Assembly (NCBI RefSeq): GCF_002911015.1
Contig: NZ_KZ626918.1
Coordinates: forward strand, 1-38,916
DNA from: Streptomyces populi
GTDB taxonomy: Bacteria; Actinomycetota; Actinomycetes; Streptomycetales; Streptomycetaceae
Direction: 5' to 3'
DNA: 38,916 nucleotides
Both the position numbers and the translations under genes were made by a program. Position 1 is the stretch's first letter. Every line of letters starts with the position of its first letter. This document shows, in pieces, positions 14,622 to 22,380 of this stretch. Under the pieces are notes generated by a model. The model did no database searches and was not told the DNA's origin. It saw only the letters and a list, made by a program, of their open reading frames with translations.

Positions 14622-17074
14622 GGAGCCACCCTCGCAAGATCGTTTCTGGTGTCGGTGCCGGCGGCGGCGCCCGTGCCGCCGCCGGGGTCGTCCTCCGTCC
14701 CGGCGGGATCGCCCAGCCCCAGGAGCAGGCTCAGCAACGGCAGGACGGCGTCGGCGCGCCCGGTGTCGAGGTCGGGGGCGAACCCGGGCATGCCCGAGCC
14801 GGAACCGGTGACCTCGGCGTGGGTGCGCGGCGCCGGGCCGCGCCGGACGAGTTCGCCCAGGGTCCTGCGCACCCCCGTCTCGTACGCCGAGAACGTCCGG
14901 CGCAGCAGCGGCAGCACATCGGTGAACGCCTCCGCCGGCACCCCGGTCAGCCACGCGTCCACCAGAGCGAGCAGCCGCTCGTCGTGCACGAGCAGCATGC
15001 CGCCGCCGGAGCCGCCCCCGACGAACCCCTCGATCCACGCGGCCGCGTCCGCGGGCTCCGTCCCCGGTGACAGCACGAGACCCATGAGCCGCGCGGCCTC
15101 CTCCTGCGCCAGCTCCCCCTCGTCCAGGAGCAGGCGGACCGCCCGGCCCCTGACCACACCCGGCACGGTGTCCCGCACGGCGAGCACCCCCAGCACCGAG
15201 TGCCAGCGGCCGCGGACACCACCGGACCCGGCGTCCCCCACGGTCGCCTCCCCCAGCAGCCCCACCGCCCCGTGCACGGCGTCGACGTGGCCGCGCATCT
15301 CCTCGGCGGCGTCGCCGTCGAGAGCCGCGCAGGCCGGGGGGAGGCCGACGAAGACGCGCTCGGCCAGGCCCGCCGCGACACCGGCGAGGGCACGGGTGTC
15401 CGTGCCGCGCACGTCGCCGTAGCGCAGGGAGCGGACCAGCGCGGGCAGTGCCTGCGCGAGGTGGCCCACGTCCGCGTCGAGGGCGGCGCGGTCGGCGAGC
15501 ACCCGCATCACCACGGGCAGCGCGTCCGGCAGCCCGGCGAGCAGGCAGCGCTCGGCGAGGGCCGTGACCTCCGCGAGTGCGGGCGCGCCGACGGCGTCCG
15601 ACTCGGCCTTGGCCGTCGCGGCGGCCAGGACCGTCGTGCCCCACACCCCGGCCTCGGCGACCCGCACCGACAGCTCCGGCTCCCAGCGGAGCCGCCAGGT
15701 CTCGCGGAAGGTTCCCGTGCTGCCGCGGGACGCCGCGGGCTCGCCCCACGCGATGCCCAGGAGCCGCAGCCGGTGCAGCAGCGTGCTGCGCGCCGCGTCG
15801 GTCTCCTTGCGCAGGTCGAGCTCGATCTCCCGCTCCAGCGCCTCGGGCTTGAGCCTGAGCCGCCGCTGCGACTGCGCGAGGTCCCGCTGCAACGGCACCG
15901 CCGGAGCGGATTCCGGCACCTCCCCGAGCACCTCCCCGACCACGAGCCGGTCGTGCACCAGCTCCAGCGGGACGTCCGAGCCCTCGCACATGACGGCCCG
16001 GACGGCGTCGGTGGTCTCGCCCAGTCCCGGCAGCGGCCGGCCGCGCATCGCGGCGAGCGTGCCGGCCAGTCGCACGGCCTCGATGACGTGGGCCGAGGAC
16101 ACGCCCCGGTCCTCGTCGCGCAGCAGCCGGGCCACCTTGGTCATCCACCGCTCGACCGGACGGTCCGGGGCGCTGAACAGGTGCCCGTACCAGCCCGGCG
16201 AGTCGACGCCCGCCCCGTACCCGCTGACCCGGGACAGCCTGCGGTGCGTCCAGGGCACCCACGTCAGCTGGACCTTGGCCCTGGGCAGTCCCTTGAGGAG
16301 TGCCCGGTCGGCGCCGACAGTGGCCCGCCGCCGCAGCGCGGGCACGTGCCAGGCCCCGCACACCACGGCCACGTCGTCCCCGAACTCCCGCTGCGCGGCC
16401 CGGATCTGGAGCCGCATGTACGCCTCGCGCACCAGGTCCCGGTCGTGCCCCCCGACCCCGTACGCCTCGCGCAGCGACCCCATGGCCTCCTCCAGCACGG
16501 CGAACGGCGCGAACGGGTCACGCGCCGCACCGGCCCGGTGCTCGACCACGTCCTCCCACCAGCGCTCCGGATCGTCGTGGCCGGCCGTCTCGGCGAGCAC
16601 CGCGAGGGGGTCGATCCGTACGGCGGCCGCGTCCGGCCGTCCGGCACCACCGGGATCTCCTGCCGGTCCGGGGTCCTCGCCCGGTCCGGGGTCCGTCTCC
16701 TCCGTCCCCCGGGCCAGGGTGTGGGCCGCCGGAAGGTCGATGAACCGGGCCGTCACCCCGTGCTCCAGGGCCCACTGGATCGCCACCCACTCCGGTGAGA
16801 ACTCGGCCAGCGGCCAGAAGGCCGAGTGACCGGGCTCGTCCGTGACATGGGCGAGCAGCGCCACGGGGGGCCGCATGTCCTTGTCCGCGGCCAGCGGGAC
16901 GAGCGCGTCCGCCTCGGGCGGTCCCTCGATCAGCACGACCCGGGGAGCCGCCGCCTCCAGCGCCGCCCGCACGGCCCGCGCCGACCCGGGCCCGTGGTGC
17001 CGCACGCCGAGCAGCAGCGGCCCCGGACCCCGGACCCCCGCCCCGCCCTCCGGCGCGGGTGGTCCGGCGCTCAT
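14618..17074 (-). CDS. DUF5682 protein with TraB/EreA-like N-terminal motifs
   Basis: 818 residues, cytoplasmic. The family is known mainly as the middle gene between a MoxR ATPase and a VWA protein. Residues 20-55 read LLLGVRHHGPGSARAVRAAL...RVVLIEGPPEA, and residues 213-247 read LVREAYMRLQIRAAQREFG...VAVVCGAWHVPAL. The GxxH start, the Glu in LIEG, the RxxYM helix and the final GxxHV motif resemble the TraB/PrgY/Tiki and EreA/ChaN superfamily, some of which are metal-dependent hydrolases. Residues 125-150 are a Gly/Pro-rich insert. The remaining ~550 residues are helical with no recognised domain. ATG 17074 overlaps the AAA gene stop as ATGA; the stop overlaps the VWA start the same way. Activity is unproven. 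Confidence 0.88.
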   Translation of the reverse strand: MSAGPPAPEGGAGVRGPGPLLLGVRHHGPGSARAVRAALEAAAPRVVLIEGPPEADALVPLAADKDMRPPVALLAHVTDEPGHSAFWPLAEFSPEWVAIQWALEHGVTARFIDLPAAHTLARGTEETDPGPGEDPGPAGDPGGAGRPDAAAVRIDPLAVLAETAGHDDPERWWEDVVEHRAGAARDPFAPFAVLEEAMGSLREAYGVGGHDRDLVREAYMRLQIRAAQREFGDDVAVVCGAWHVPALRRRATVGADRALLKGLPRAKVQLTWVPWTHRRLSRVSGYGAGVDSPGWYGHLFSAPDRPVERWMTKVARLLRDEDRGVSSAHVIEAVRLAGTLAAMRGRPLPGLGETTDAVRAVMCEGSDVPLELVHDRLVVGEVLGEVPESAPAVPLQRDLAQSQRRLRLKPEALEREIELDLRKETDAARSTLLHRLRLLGIAWGEPAASRGSTGTFRETWRLRWEPELSVRVAEAGVWGTTVLAAATAKAESDAVGAPALAEVTALAERCLLAGLPDALPVVMRVLADRAALDADVGHLAQALPALVRSLRYGDVRGTDTRALAGVAAGLAERVFVGLPPACAALDGDAAEEMRGHVDAVHGAVGLLGEATVGDAGSGGVRGRWHSVLGVLAVRDTVPGVVRGRAVRLLLDEGELAQEEAARLMGLVLSPGTEPADAAAWIEGFVGGGSGGGMLLVHDERLLALVDAWLTGVPAEAFTDVLPLLRRTFSAYETGVRRTLGELVRRGPAPRTHAEVTGSGSGMPGFAPDLDTGRADAVLPLLSLLLGLGDPAGTEDDPGGGTGAAAGTDTRNDLARVAP

Positions 17075-18216
17075 GCGCTCACCTCGCGGCAGGCGCGGTA
17101 GAAGTCCTTCCAGCCGTCCCGCTCGCGGACGACCGCTTCCAGGTACTCCTGCCAGATGACGCGGTCGGCCGCCGGATCGCGCACGACGGCGCCGAGGATG
17201 CCCGCGGCGACGTCGCTCGCCCGCAGGACGCCGTCGCCGAAGTGGGCGGCCAGGGCGAGGCCGTTGGTGACGACGGAGATCGCCTCGGCCGTGGACAGCG
17301 TGCCACTGGGCGACTTCAGCTTCGTCCGGCCGTCGGAGGTGATCCCGTCACGCAACTCCCGGAAGACGGTGACGACACGGCGGATCTCGTCGACGCCGTC
17401 GGGCACGGAGGGCAGGTCGAGGGAGCGGCCGATCTGGTCGACCCGGCGCGAGACGATGTCGACCTCGGCGTCGGCACTCTCCGGCAACGGCAGCACCACC
17501 GTGTTGAAACGGCGGCGCAGGGCGCTGGAGAGTTCGTTGACCCCGCGGTCGCGGTCGTTGGCCGTGGCGATCAGGTTGAACCCGCGCACGGCCTGCACCT
17601 CCTGGCCCAGTTCCGGTATCGGCAGGGTCTTCTCGGAGAGGATCGTGATCAGGCTGTCCTGCACGTCCGCGGGCACGCGCGTGAGTTCCTCGACGCGGGC
17701 CGTCATGCCCTCGGCCATGGCCCGCATGACCGGGCTCGGCACGAGCGCGTCCCGGCTGGGCCCGTGCGCGAGCAGCTGCGCGTAGTTCCAGCCGTACCGG
17801 ATGGCCTCCTCCGGGGTGCCGGCCGTGCCCTGCACGAGCAGCGTCGAGTCGCCGCTGACCGCGGCCGCCAGGTGCTCGGACACCCAGGTCTTCGCGGTGC
17901 CGGGCACACCGAGCAGGAGCAGGGCCCGGTCGGTGGCGAGGGTGGTGACGGCGACCTCGACGATACGGCGCGGCCCCACGTACTTGGGGGTGATCACGGT
18001 GCCGTCCGGCAGGGTGCCGCCCAGCAGATAGGTGGCCACGGCCCAGGGCGACAGCAGCCAGCGTTCCGGACGGGGCCGGTCGTCCTGCGCGGCGAGCGCG
18101 GCGAGTTCGGCGGCGAAGGCGTGCTCGGCGTGCGGTCGCAGCGCCTCGCCCGGCCGGCTCTCTCCCCTCTCTCCCGCGGGTGTGTCAACGGACGTCGGTT
18201 CAACGGACACGGACAT
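17071..18216 (-). CDS. MoxR-family AAA+ ATPase, first gene of the DUF5682/VWA operon
   Basis: 381 residues. The AAA+ core starts at ~85. Walker A is GVPGTAKT at 103-110. The Walker B position reads TARVEELTRVPADVQDSLI, so the usual Asp-Glu pair is Glu-Glu. Sensor 1 is FNLIATAND (Asn220), and the arginine-finger region is SSALRRRFNTV. The PADVQDSLITILSEKTL stretch is typical of MoxR relatives. ATG 18216 has GGAGGGGG about nine bases upstream; upstream codons in frame lie in the promoter region. MoxR ATPases usually remodel a target together with a VWA protein, here encoded two genes downstream. A TTGTCAGTG element upstream suggests DNA-damage control. Confidence 0.92.
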   Translation of the reverse strand: MSVSVEPTSVDTPAGERGESRPGEALRPHAEHAFAAELAALAAQDDRPRPERWLLSPWAVATYLLGGTLPDGTVITPKYVGPRRIVEVAVTTLATDRALLLLGVPGTAKTWVSEHLAAAVSGDSTLLVQGTAGTPEEAIRYGWNYAQLLAHGPSRDALVPSPVMRAMAEGMTARVEELTRVPADVQDSLITILSEKTLPIPELGQEVQAVRGFNLIATANDRDRGVNELSSALRRRFNTVVLPLPESADAEVDIVSRRVDQIGRSLDLPSVPDGVDEIRRVVTVFRELRDGITSDGRTKLKSPSGTLSTAEAISVVTNGLALAAHFGDGVLRASDVAAGILGAVVRDPAADRVIWQEYLEAVVRERDGWKDFYRACREVSA

Positions 18217-18258
18217 GCCTCGGTCCCCCTCCAGCTCGGCCGGTTCGGATCTGTCCCC

Positions 18259-18281
18259 ACCGTGCACCACACCACTGACAA
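18259..18281 (-). promoter_or_regulatory. PafBC-type (RecA-independent DNA-damage) promoter element for the MoxR operon
   Basis: On the minus strand TTGTCAGTG (18281-18273) is followed after exactly eight bases by CACGGT (18264-18259). The known consensus is tTGTCRgtg-N8-TAnnnT; the upstream half is perfect, and the -10 has one mismatch (C for the first T). Transcription would start near 18252, leaving a ~35-nt leader with a good ribosome site. Confidence 0.65.
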
Positions 18282-18328
18282 TCCACTCTGACCTGCGAAA
18301 ACATGCTCGCGAAGGTCGATTGTCAGTG
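18273..18328. repeat. Inverted repeat joining the two divergent damage-type promoters
   Basis: CACTGACAAT (18273-18282) and ATTGTCAGTG (18319-18328) are a perfect 10-bp inverted repeat around a 36-bp core. The core has further near-symmetric pairs: GACCT/AGGTC (18290-18294, 18313-18317) and GCGA/TCGC (18295-18298, 18307-18310). Both arms are -35-like elements pointing outward. Confidence 0.9.
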
Positions 18329-18342
18329 GCGCGTCCTACCTT
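18320..18342 (+). promoter_or_regulatory. PafBC-type DNA-damage promoter of the leaderless SWIM gene
   Basis: TTGTCAGTG (18320-18328), eight bases, then TACCTT (18337-18342) matches tTGTCRgtg-N8-TAnnnT at every defined position. Seven bases separate the -10 from ATG 18350, so transcription should begin at or next to the start codon. Confidence 0.8.
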
Positions 18343-18349
18343 CGACCGC

Positions 18350-19705
18350 ATGACACAGCAGGCGGTGCGCTGGACGGCGGATCAGGTGCTGGCACTGGCG
18401 CCTGACGCCGCGTCACGCAAGGCGGGGAGCAAGCTCGGCGCGGCCGGACCGTGGTCGGAGGCGGGCAGTACCGAGGAGGGGACGGTATGGGGTCTGTGCA
18501 GGGGAAGCGGCAGCAAGCCGTATCAGACGGTCGTCGACATCGCGGACTCGGCGGGTCCCGCCTACAAGTGCAGTTGCCCGAGCCGGAAGTTCCCGTGCAA
18601 GCACGCGCTGGGACTGCTGCTGCTCTGGGCGGGCACGGACGGAGCGGTGCCGTCCGGGCAGGCGCCGGACTGGGCCGCCCAGTGGCTGGAGGCGAGGCGC
18701 AGGCGCGCGGAGGGCAGGAGTGCGGCGGGCGGGGGATCTGGAGCCGCCTCTCCGGGTGACCCCGAGGCCGCGCGGCGCAGGGCCGAGCGGCGGGCCGAGC
18801 GGATCACCGCGGGGGCGGCCGAGCTGGAGCAGCGGCTCACGGACCTGCTGCGCGGCGGCCTCGCCTCCGCCGAGCGGGCGGGCTACGGACTCTGGGAGGA
18901 GACGGCGGCCCGGATGGTCGACGCGCAGGCGCCCGGTCTGGCGGCGCGCGTGCGGGAACTGGGGGCGATCCCGTCGTCGGGGCCGGGCTGGCCCGTGCGG
19001 CTGCTGGAGGAGTGCGCGCTGCTGCACCTTCTCGACCAGGGCTGGCTGCGGCGCGAGCGGCTGCCGGACGACCTGGCCGCGACGGTCCGTTCCCGCGTCG
19101 GGCTGCCCGGCTCCGCGGACGGCCCGCCGGTGCGTGACCACTGGCTGGTCCTCGCCCAGTACGACACGGCGGACGCCAGGCTCACGACCCGCAGGATCTG
19201 GCTGTACGGCGCCGAATCCGGGCGCACGGCCCTGCTCCTCTCCTACGGAGCGGCGGGCCGGGCCCCCGAACTGGCGCTTCCGGTGGGACTGGCCTTCGAG
19301 GCGGAGCTGTCCGCCTACCCGGGCGCCGGCCAACCGCGGGCGGCGCTGGGCGAGCGGTTCACTCCCGCGGCTCCGGCGGCGATACGTCCGAAGGGGCTGA
19401 CCACGCACCAGGCCACCGCCCGTTACGGAGAGGCCCTGCTGGCCGACCCCTGGCTGGACTCCTGCCCGGTCACCCTGGAGCGGGTCGTCCCGACCCCGGA
19501 CGGCGATTCATGGCAACTCGCGGACGCCGACGGCGAGTCGGCCCTTCCCCTCACCCCCTCGGCCCGGTCCCGCCCCGAGCTGTGGCGTCTGATCGCCCTG
19601 TCCGGCGGGGCCCCGGTCACGGTCTTCGGCGAGTGCGGCCACCGCGGCTTCACTCCCCTGACGGCATGGCCGCAGGGCGAGGGCGAGGCGGTGCCGCTGT
19701 GCTGA
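18350..19705 (+). CDS. SWIM zinc-finger protein, leaderless
   Basis: 451 residues, cytoplasmic. Near the N-terminus is a complete SWIM motif, CxC-x6-CxH (KCSCPSRKFPCKHALGLLLL; Cys74, Cys76, Cys83, His85), predicted to bind zinc and, in other proteins, DNA or protein partners. After a Gly/Ser linker (~120-135) comes a long Arg/Ala-rich helical part ending in a region of about 250 residues (RIWLYGAESGRTALLLSYG ...) that I do not recognise beyond its recurrence in this gene neighbourhood. ATG 18350 has no ribosome site but sits seven bases after a TACCTT -10, so I call it leaderless. The open frame continues upstream into the divergent AAA gene, which is not coding on this strand. It pairs with the DUF5691 gene 90 bp downstream. 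Confidence 0.9.
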   Translation: MTQQAVRWTADQVLALAPDAASRKAGSKLGAAGPWSEAGSTEEGTVWGLCRGSGSKPYQTVVDIADSAGPAYKCSCPSRKFPCKHALGLLLLWAGTDGAVPSGQAPDWAAQWLEARRRRAEGRSAAGGGSGAASPGDPEAARRRAERRAERITAGAAELEQRLTDLLRGGLASAERAGYGLWEETAARMVDAQAPGLAARVRELGAIPSSGPGWPVRLLEECALLHLLDQGWLRRERLPDDLAATVRSRVGLPGSADGPPVRDHWLVLAQYDTADARLTTRRIWLYGAESGRTALLLSYGAAGRAPELALPVGLAFEAELSAYPGAGQPRAALGERFTPAAPAAIRPKGLTTHQATARYGEALLADPWLDSCPVTLERVVPTPDGDSWQLADADGESALPLTPSARSRPELWRLIALSGGAPVTVFGECGHRGFTPLTAWPQGEGEAVPLC

Positions 19706-19795
19706 CCTCCGCCGCCGCCCTCGTCGCCCCCGCCGCCCCGGGCGGCGGCCCGGCGGCCGGCCGCCGCTGACGCTCTCCGTACGGAAAGGACGCTC

Positions 19796-21412
19796 ATGAA
19801 CACGACCCCGGCTTCGGCGGGTGCTCCCGCCGGCGGTTCCTGGGAGGAACTCGTCACCGTGGCGCTGCTCGGTACGGAGCGGCGCACGCTCCAGGGACAG
19901 CGCCCCGGGCGCGGGGCTCCCGCGGCCCTGCTGGACGCGGCGGCCGTGGAGACCGTACGGCGGCGGGCCGGAGTGCGGCCGGCGCGGGCGGCTGCCCGCC
20001 CGGAGCCCGCGGCGCCGGATCCGCGGCCCGCGCTTCCGCCCGCCGCGGCCCGACGGCTGGCCACGCTGCTGGCGGACCGCCCCGGCACGGGCGGCGGAGG
20101 CCGCAGGGGCACGGCGCCCGACCTCATGGAGCTGCTGCCCCAGTGGCTGGCCCTGGCGAACACGCACGGATTCGCCGCGCCCCCGGGGACCCTTCCGGCG
20201 CTCCTCGACGCGGCCCGGGCCCGCACGGACCTGCGGCCCGCGGCACTCGCCTTCGCCGGGCCGCGGGCCCTGTGGCTGGCCCGGCTGAACCCGGAGTGGC
20301 GGTTCGCGCTGCGCTCCTCGTCGGGCGGAGCCCCCGCGCTGCCGGAGGAGCCCGGCCGGATACAACAGCTTTGGCAGGAAGGTCTGTTCGCGGAGCGGGT
20401 CGCGCTCCTGTCGGCGGTGCGGGCCAAGGACCCGTCCGCCGGGCGCGAGCTGCTCGTCGCGACCTGGGCGACGGAGCGGGCCGAGGACCGGCTGATGTTC
20501 CTCGACTCGCTGCGGTCCGGACTGTGCGCCGAGGACGAGGCGTTCCTCGAGCGGGCCCTGGCCGACCGCAGCCGCAACGTACGGGCGACGGCGGCCGAGC
20601 TGCTGTCCGCCCTGCCGGGGTCCGCGCTCGCCGCGAGGATGGCGGCCAGGGCGGTCTCGTGCGTGGCCGTCGACCACACCCGGGGGACACCGCTGGTCAC
20701 GGTCGAGGCGCCGCACGAGTGCGACGCGGCGATGGAGCGGGACGGGGTGGTGCCCAAGCCCCCGGCCGGCCGGGGTGAACGGTCCTGGTGGCTGGGCCAG
20801 TTGGTCGAGGCGGCGCCGCTCGCGGCCTGGCGGGAGCGGTTCGGCGGGCGGTCGCCGGAGGAGGTGGTGGCCCTGCCCGTGGCGGACGGCTGGCAGGCGG
20901 AGCTGCACGCGGCGTGGTGCCGGGCGGCGGTGCGGCAGCGCGATCCCGGGTGGTCGAGGGCGCTCCTCGGGGTGCCCTCCGCTCCGGAGGCCGGGGGGCC
21001 GGGGGCGGTGTCCCTCGCCGAGCGGGCCAAGCTGCTCGCCACCCTGGGTGCCGGGGAGCGGGCCGAGTGGGTGGCCGGATTCATCGGTACGCACGGGCTG
21101 TCCGAGGCGTTCCAACTGCTCGGGGTGTGCGCGGTGCCCTGGGCGGGTGGCCTGGGGCGAGCGGTGGTCGACGCGCTCGACATCGCGCGGGACGCGGGGA
21201 GCTATCCGTGGAGCTTCAGCGGGGTGATGGGGCTGGCCGAGCGCTGCCTCGACCCCGCGGAGGCGGGGCGGCTCGAAGGCCTCACCTCGGTCCCCGACGA
21301 GTCGGAGCGCACGGCGCCCGGCACCGGCGACTACTGGGCCGAGGCCTTCCAGCGACTCGTGACGACCCTGCGGCTGAGGGCGACCATGTCCGCCGAGCTC
21401 ACGGCGCCCTGA
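19796..21412 (+). CDS. DUF5691 family protein
   Basis: 538 residues, cytoplasmic, mostly alpha-helical. The opening SWEELVTVALLGTERRTL is the recognisable start of DUF5691, a family found with SWIM-domain and MoxR/VWA genes in actinobacteria. Mid-protein segments such as FLERALADRSRNVRATAAELLSALPGS resemble HEAT-like helical repeats, which would suit a scaffold role; this is inference. No catalytic motif is visible. ATG 19796 has AAAGGA about seven bases upstream. It follows the SWIM gene after 90 bp with no promoter or terminator seen between them, so it is probably co-transcribed from the damage-type promoter at 18320-18342. Confidence 0.87.
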   Translation: MNTTPASAGAPAGGSWEELVTVALLGTERRTLQGQRPGRGAPAALLDAAAVETVRRRAGVRPARAAARPEPAAPDPRPALPPAAARRLATLLADRPGTGGGGRRGTAPDLMELLPQWLALANTHGFAAPPGTLPALLDAARARTDLRPAALAFAGPRALWLARLNPEWRFALRSSSGGAPALPEEPGRIQQLWQEGLFAERVALLSAVRAKDPSAGRELLVATWATERAEDRLMFLDSLRSGLCAEDEAFLERALADRSRNVRATAAELLSALPGSALAARMAARAVSCVAVDHTRGTPLVTVEAPHECDAAMERDGVVPKPPAGRGERSWWLGQLVEAAPLAAWRERFGGRSPEEVVALPVADGWQAELHAAWCRAAVRQRDPGWSRALLGVPSAPEAGGPGAVSLAERAKLLATLGAGERAEWVAGFIGTHGLSEAFQLLGVCAVPWAGGLGRAVVDALDIARDAGSYPWSFSGVMGLAERCLDPAEAGRLEGLTSVPDESERTAPGTGDYWAEAFQRLVTTLRLRATMSAELTAP

Positions 21413-21519
21413 CCGGTCCTCCGTCGCCGTGGCCCGGGCGGACGGCGTCCGGACCGGACCGGTTCCGCCCCGTCCTCCCCCTCACCCTGCCCCCGGCCCG
21501 CCGACGAACGCGAAGACCC

Positions 21520-21750
21520 CGGGCGGGCCCGGAGAGCTGGAGGACGCGGACAGGCCCGGAGAGCCGGGAAACCAGAAAAACCGGGCGGACCCGGGGAACC
21601 CAGGCGGGCCCAGGGAACCAGAGAGCCAGGCAGGCCCGGGGAACCCGAAAACCCGGGAACCCGGGCGGGCCCAGAGAGCCAGGCAGGCCCGGGGAACCGG
21701 AGAACCAGGCGGGCCCGGGGAAACCGGAGAGCCGGAGGGCCCGTGCGCAC
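21520..21750. repeat. Degenerate tandem repeat of GGCCCGGGGAACC / GAGAGCCAGGCGG-like units
   Basis: The stretch is built from variants of two modules, roughly GGCGGGCCCGGGGAACC and GGAGAACCAGGCAGGCCC, repeated about ten times with 1-4 base changes. Frames through it are open on both strands only because it lacks stop codons. Probably slippage-derived. Confidence 0.7.
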
Positions 21751-21774
21751 GGAGGCCCCGGTGAGGCCCGAGGT

Positions 21775-21804
21775 CTTCAGCGCCGGACCGCTCCGGCGCT
21801 GAAG
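21775..21804. terminator. Terminator hairpin after DUF5691
   Basis: CTTCAGCGCCGGA and TCCGGCGCTGAAG form a perfect 13-bp stem with a four-base CCGC loop. It lies in the gap where the DUF5691 and icmB-like transcripts converge. Confidence 0.8.
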
Positions 21805-21845
21805 ATGTCGAGGGTCCCCGGTGTCCGGACAGGGGCGAGGAAGCC

Positions 21846-21867
21846 GCGCCGCCCCGCGGGGCGGCGC
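21846..21867. terminator. Second hairpin in the DUF5691 / icmB-like gap
   Basis: GCGCCGCCCC and GGGGCGGCGC pair perfectly over 10 bp with a two-base centre (in practice a four-base loop). It lies about 100 bp from the icmB-like stop, so it may terminate that minus-strand transcript. Confidence 0.6.
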
Positions 21868-21963
21868 AAGCGGACGGCTGTCGCGGGGCGGTGCCGGCGG
21901 GCGGCGCTCACAGGGGAGCCCTGGTGCCCGGCCGGCGGCCGGGCCCCGGCGCCCAGCCGGTCG

Positions 21964-22380
<417 letters not shown>

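Larger units (their letters stand above)
21413..21963. other. Convergent intergenic region with degenerate repeats and hairpins
   Basis: Lies between the convergent DUF5691 and icmB-like genes. No gene is supported. It contains about 230 bp of degenerate G/C-rich repeats (21520-21750), then three hairpins: 21775-21804, 21846-21867 and a smaller one around 21926-21944 (GCCCGGCC/GGCCGGGC). Confidence 0.7.

Noticed and set aside
14622..16361. Upstream extension of the VWA reading frame
   Set aside because: It runs antisense-like through DUF5682 in another frame with Arg/Gly/Ala noise; ATG 14621 with the ATGA overlap gives the real start.
19423..21183. Long minus-strand open frames opposite DUF5691
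   Set aside because: Ser/Arg/Pro-rich with no motif; DUF5691 on the plus strand has the recognisable start and a ribosome site.
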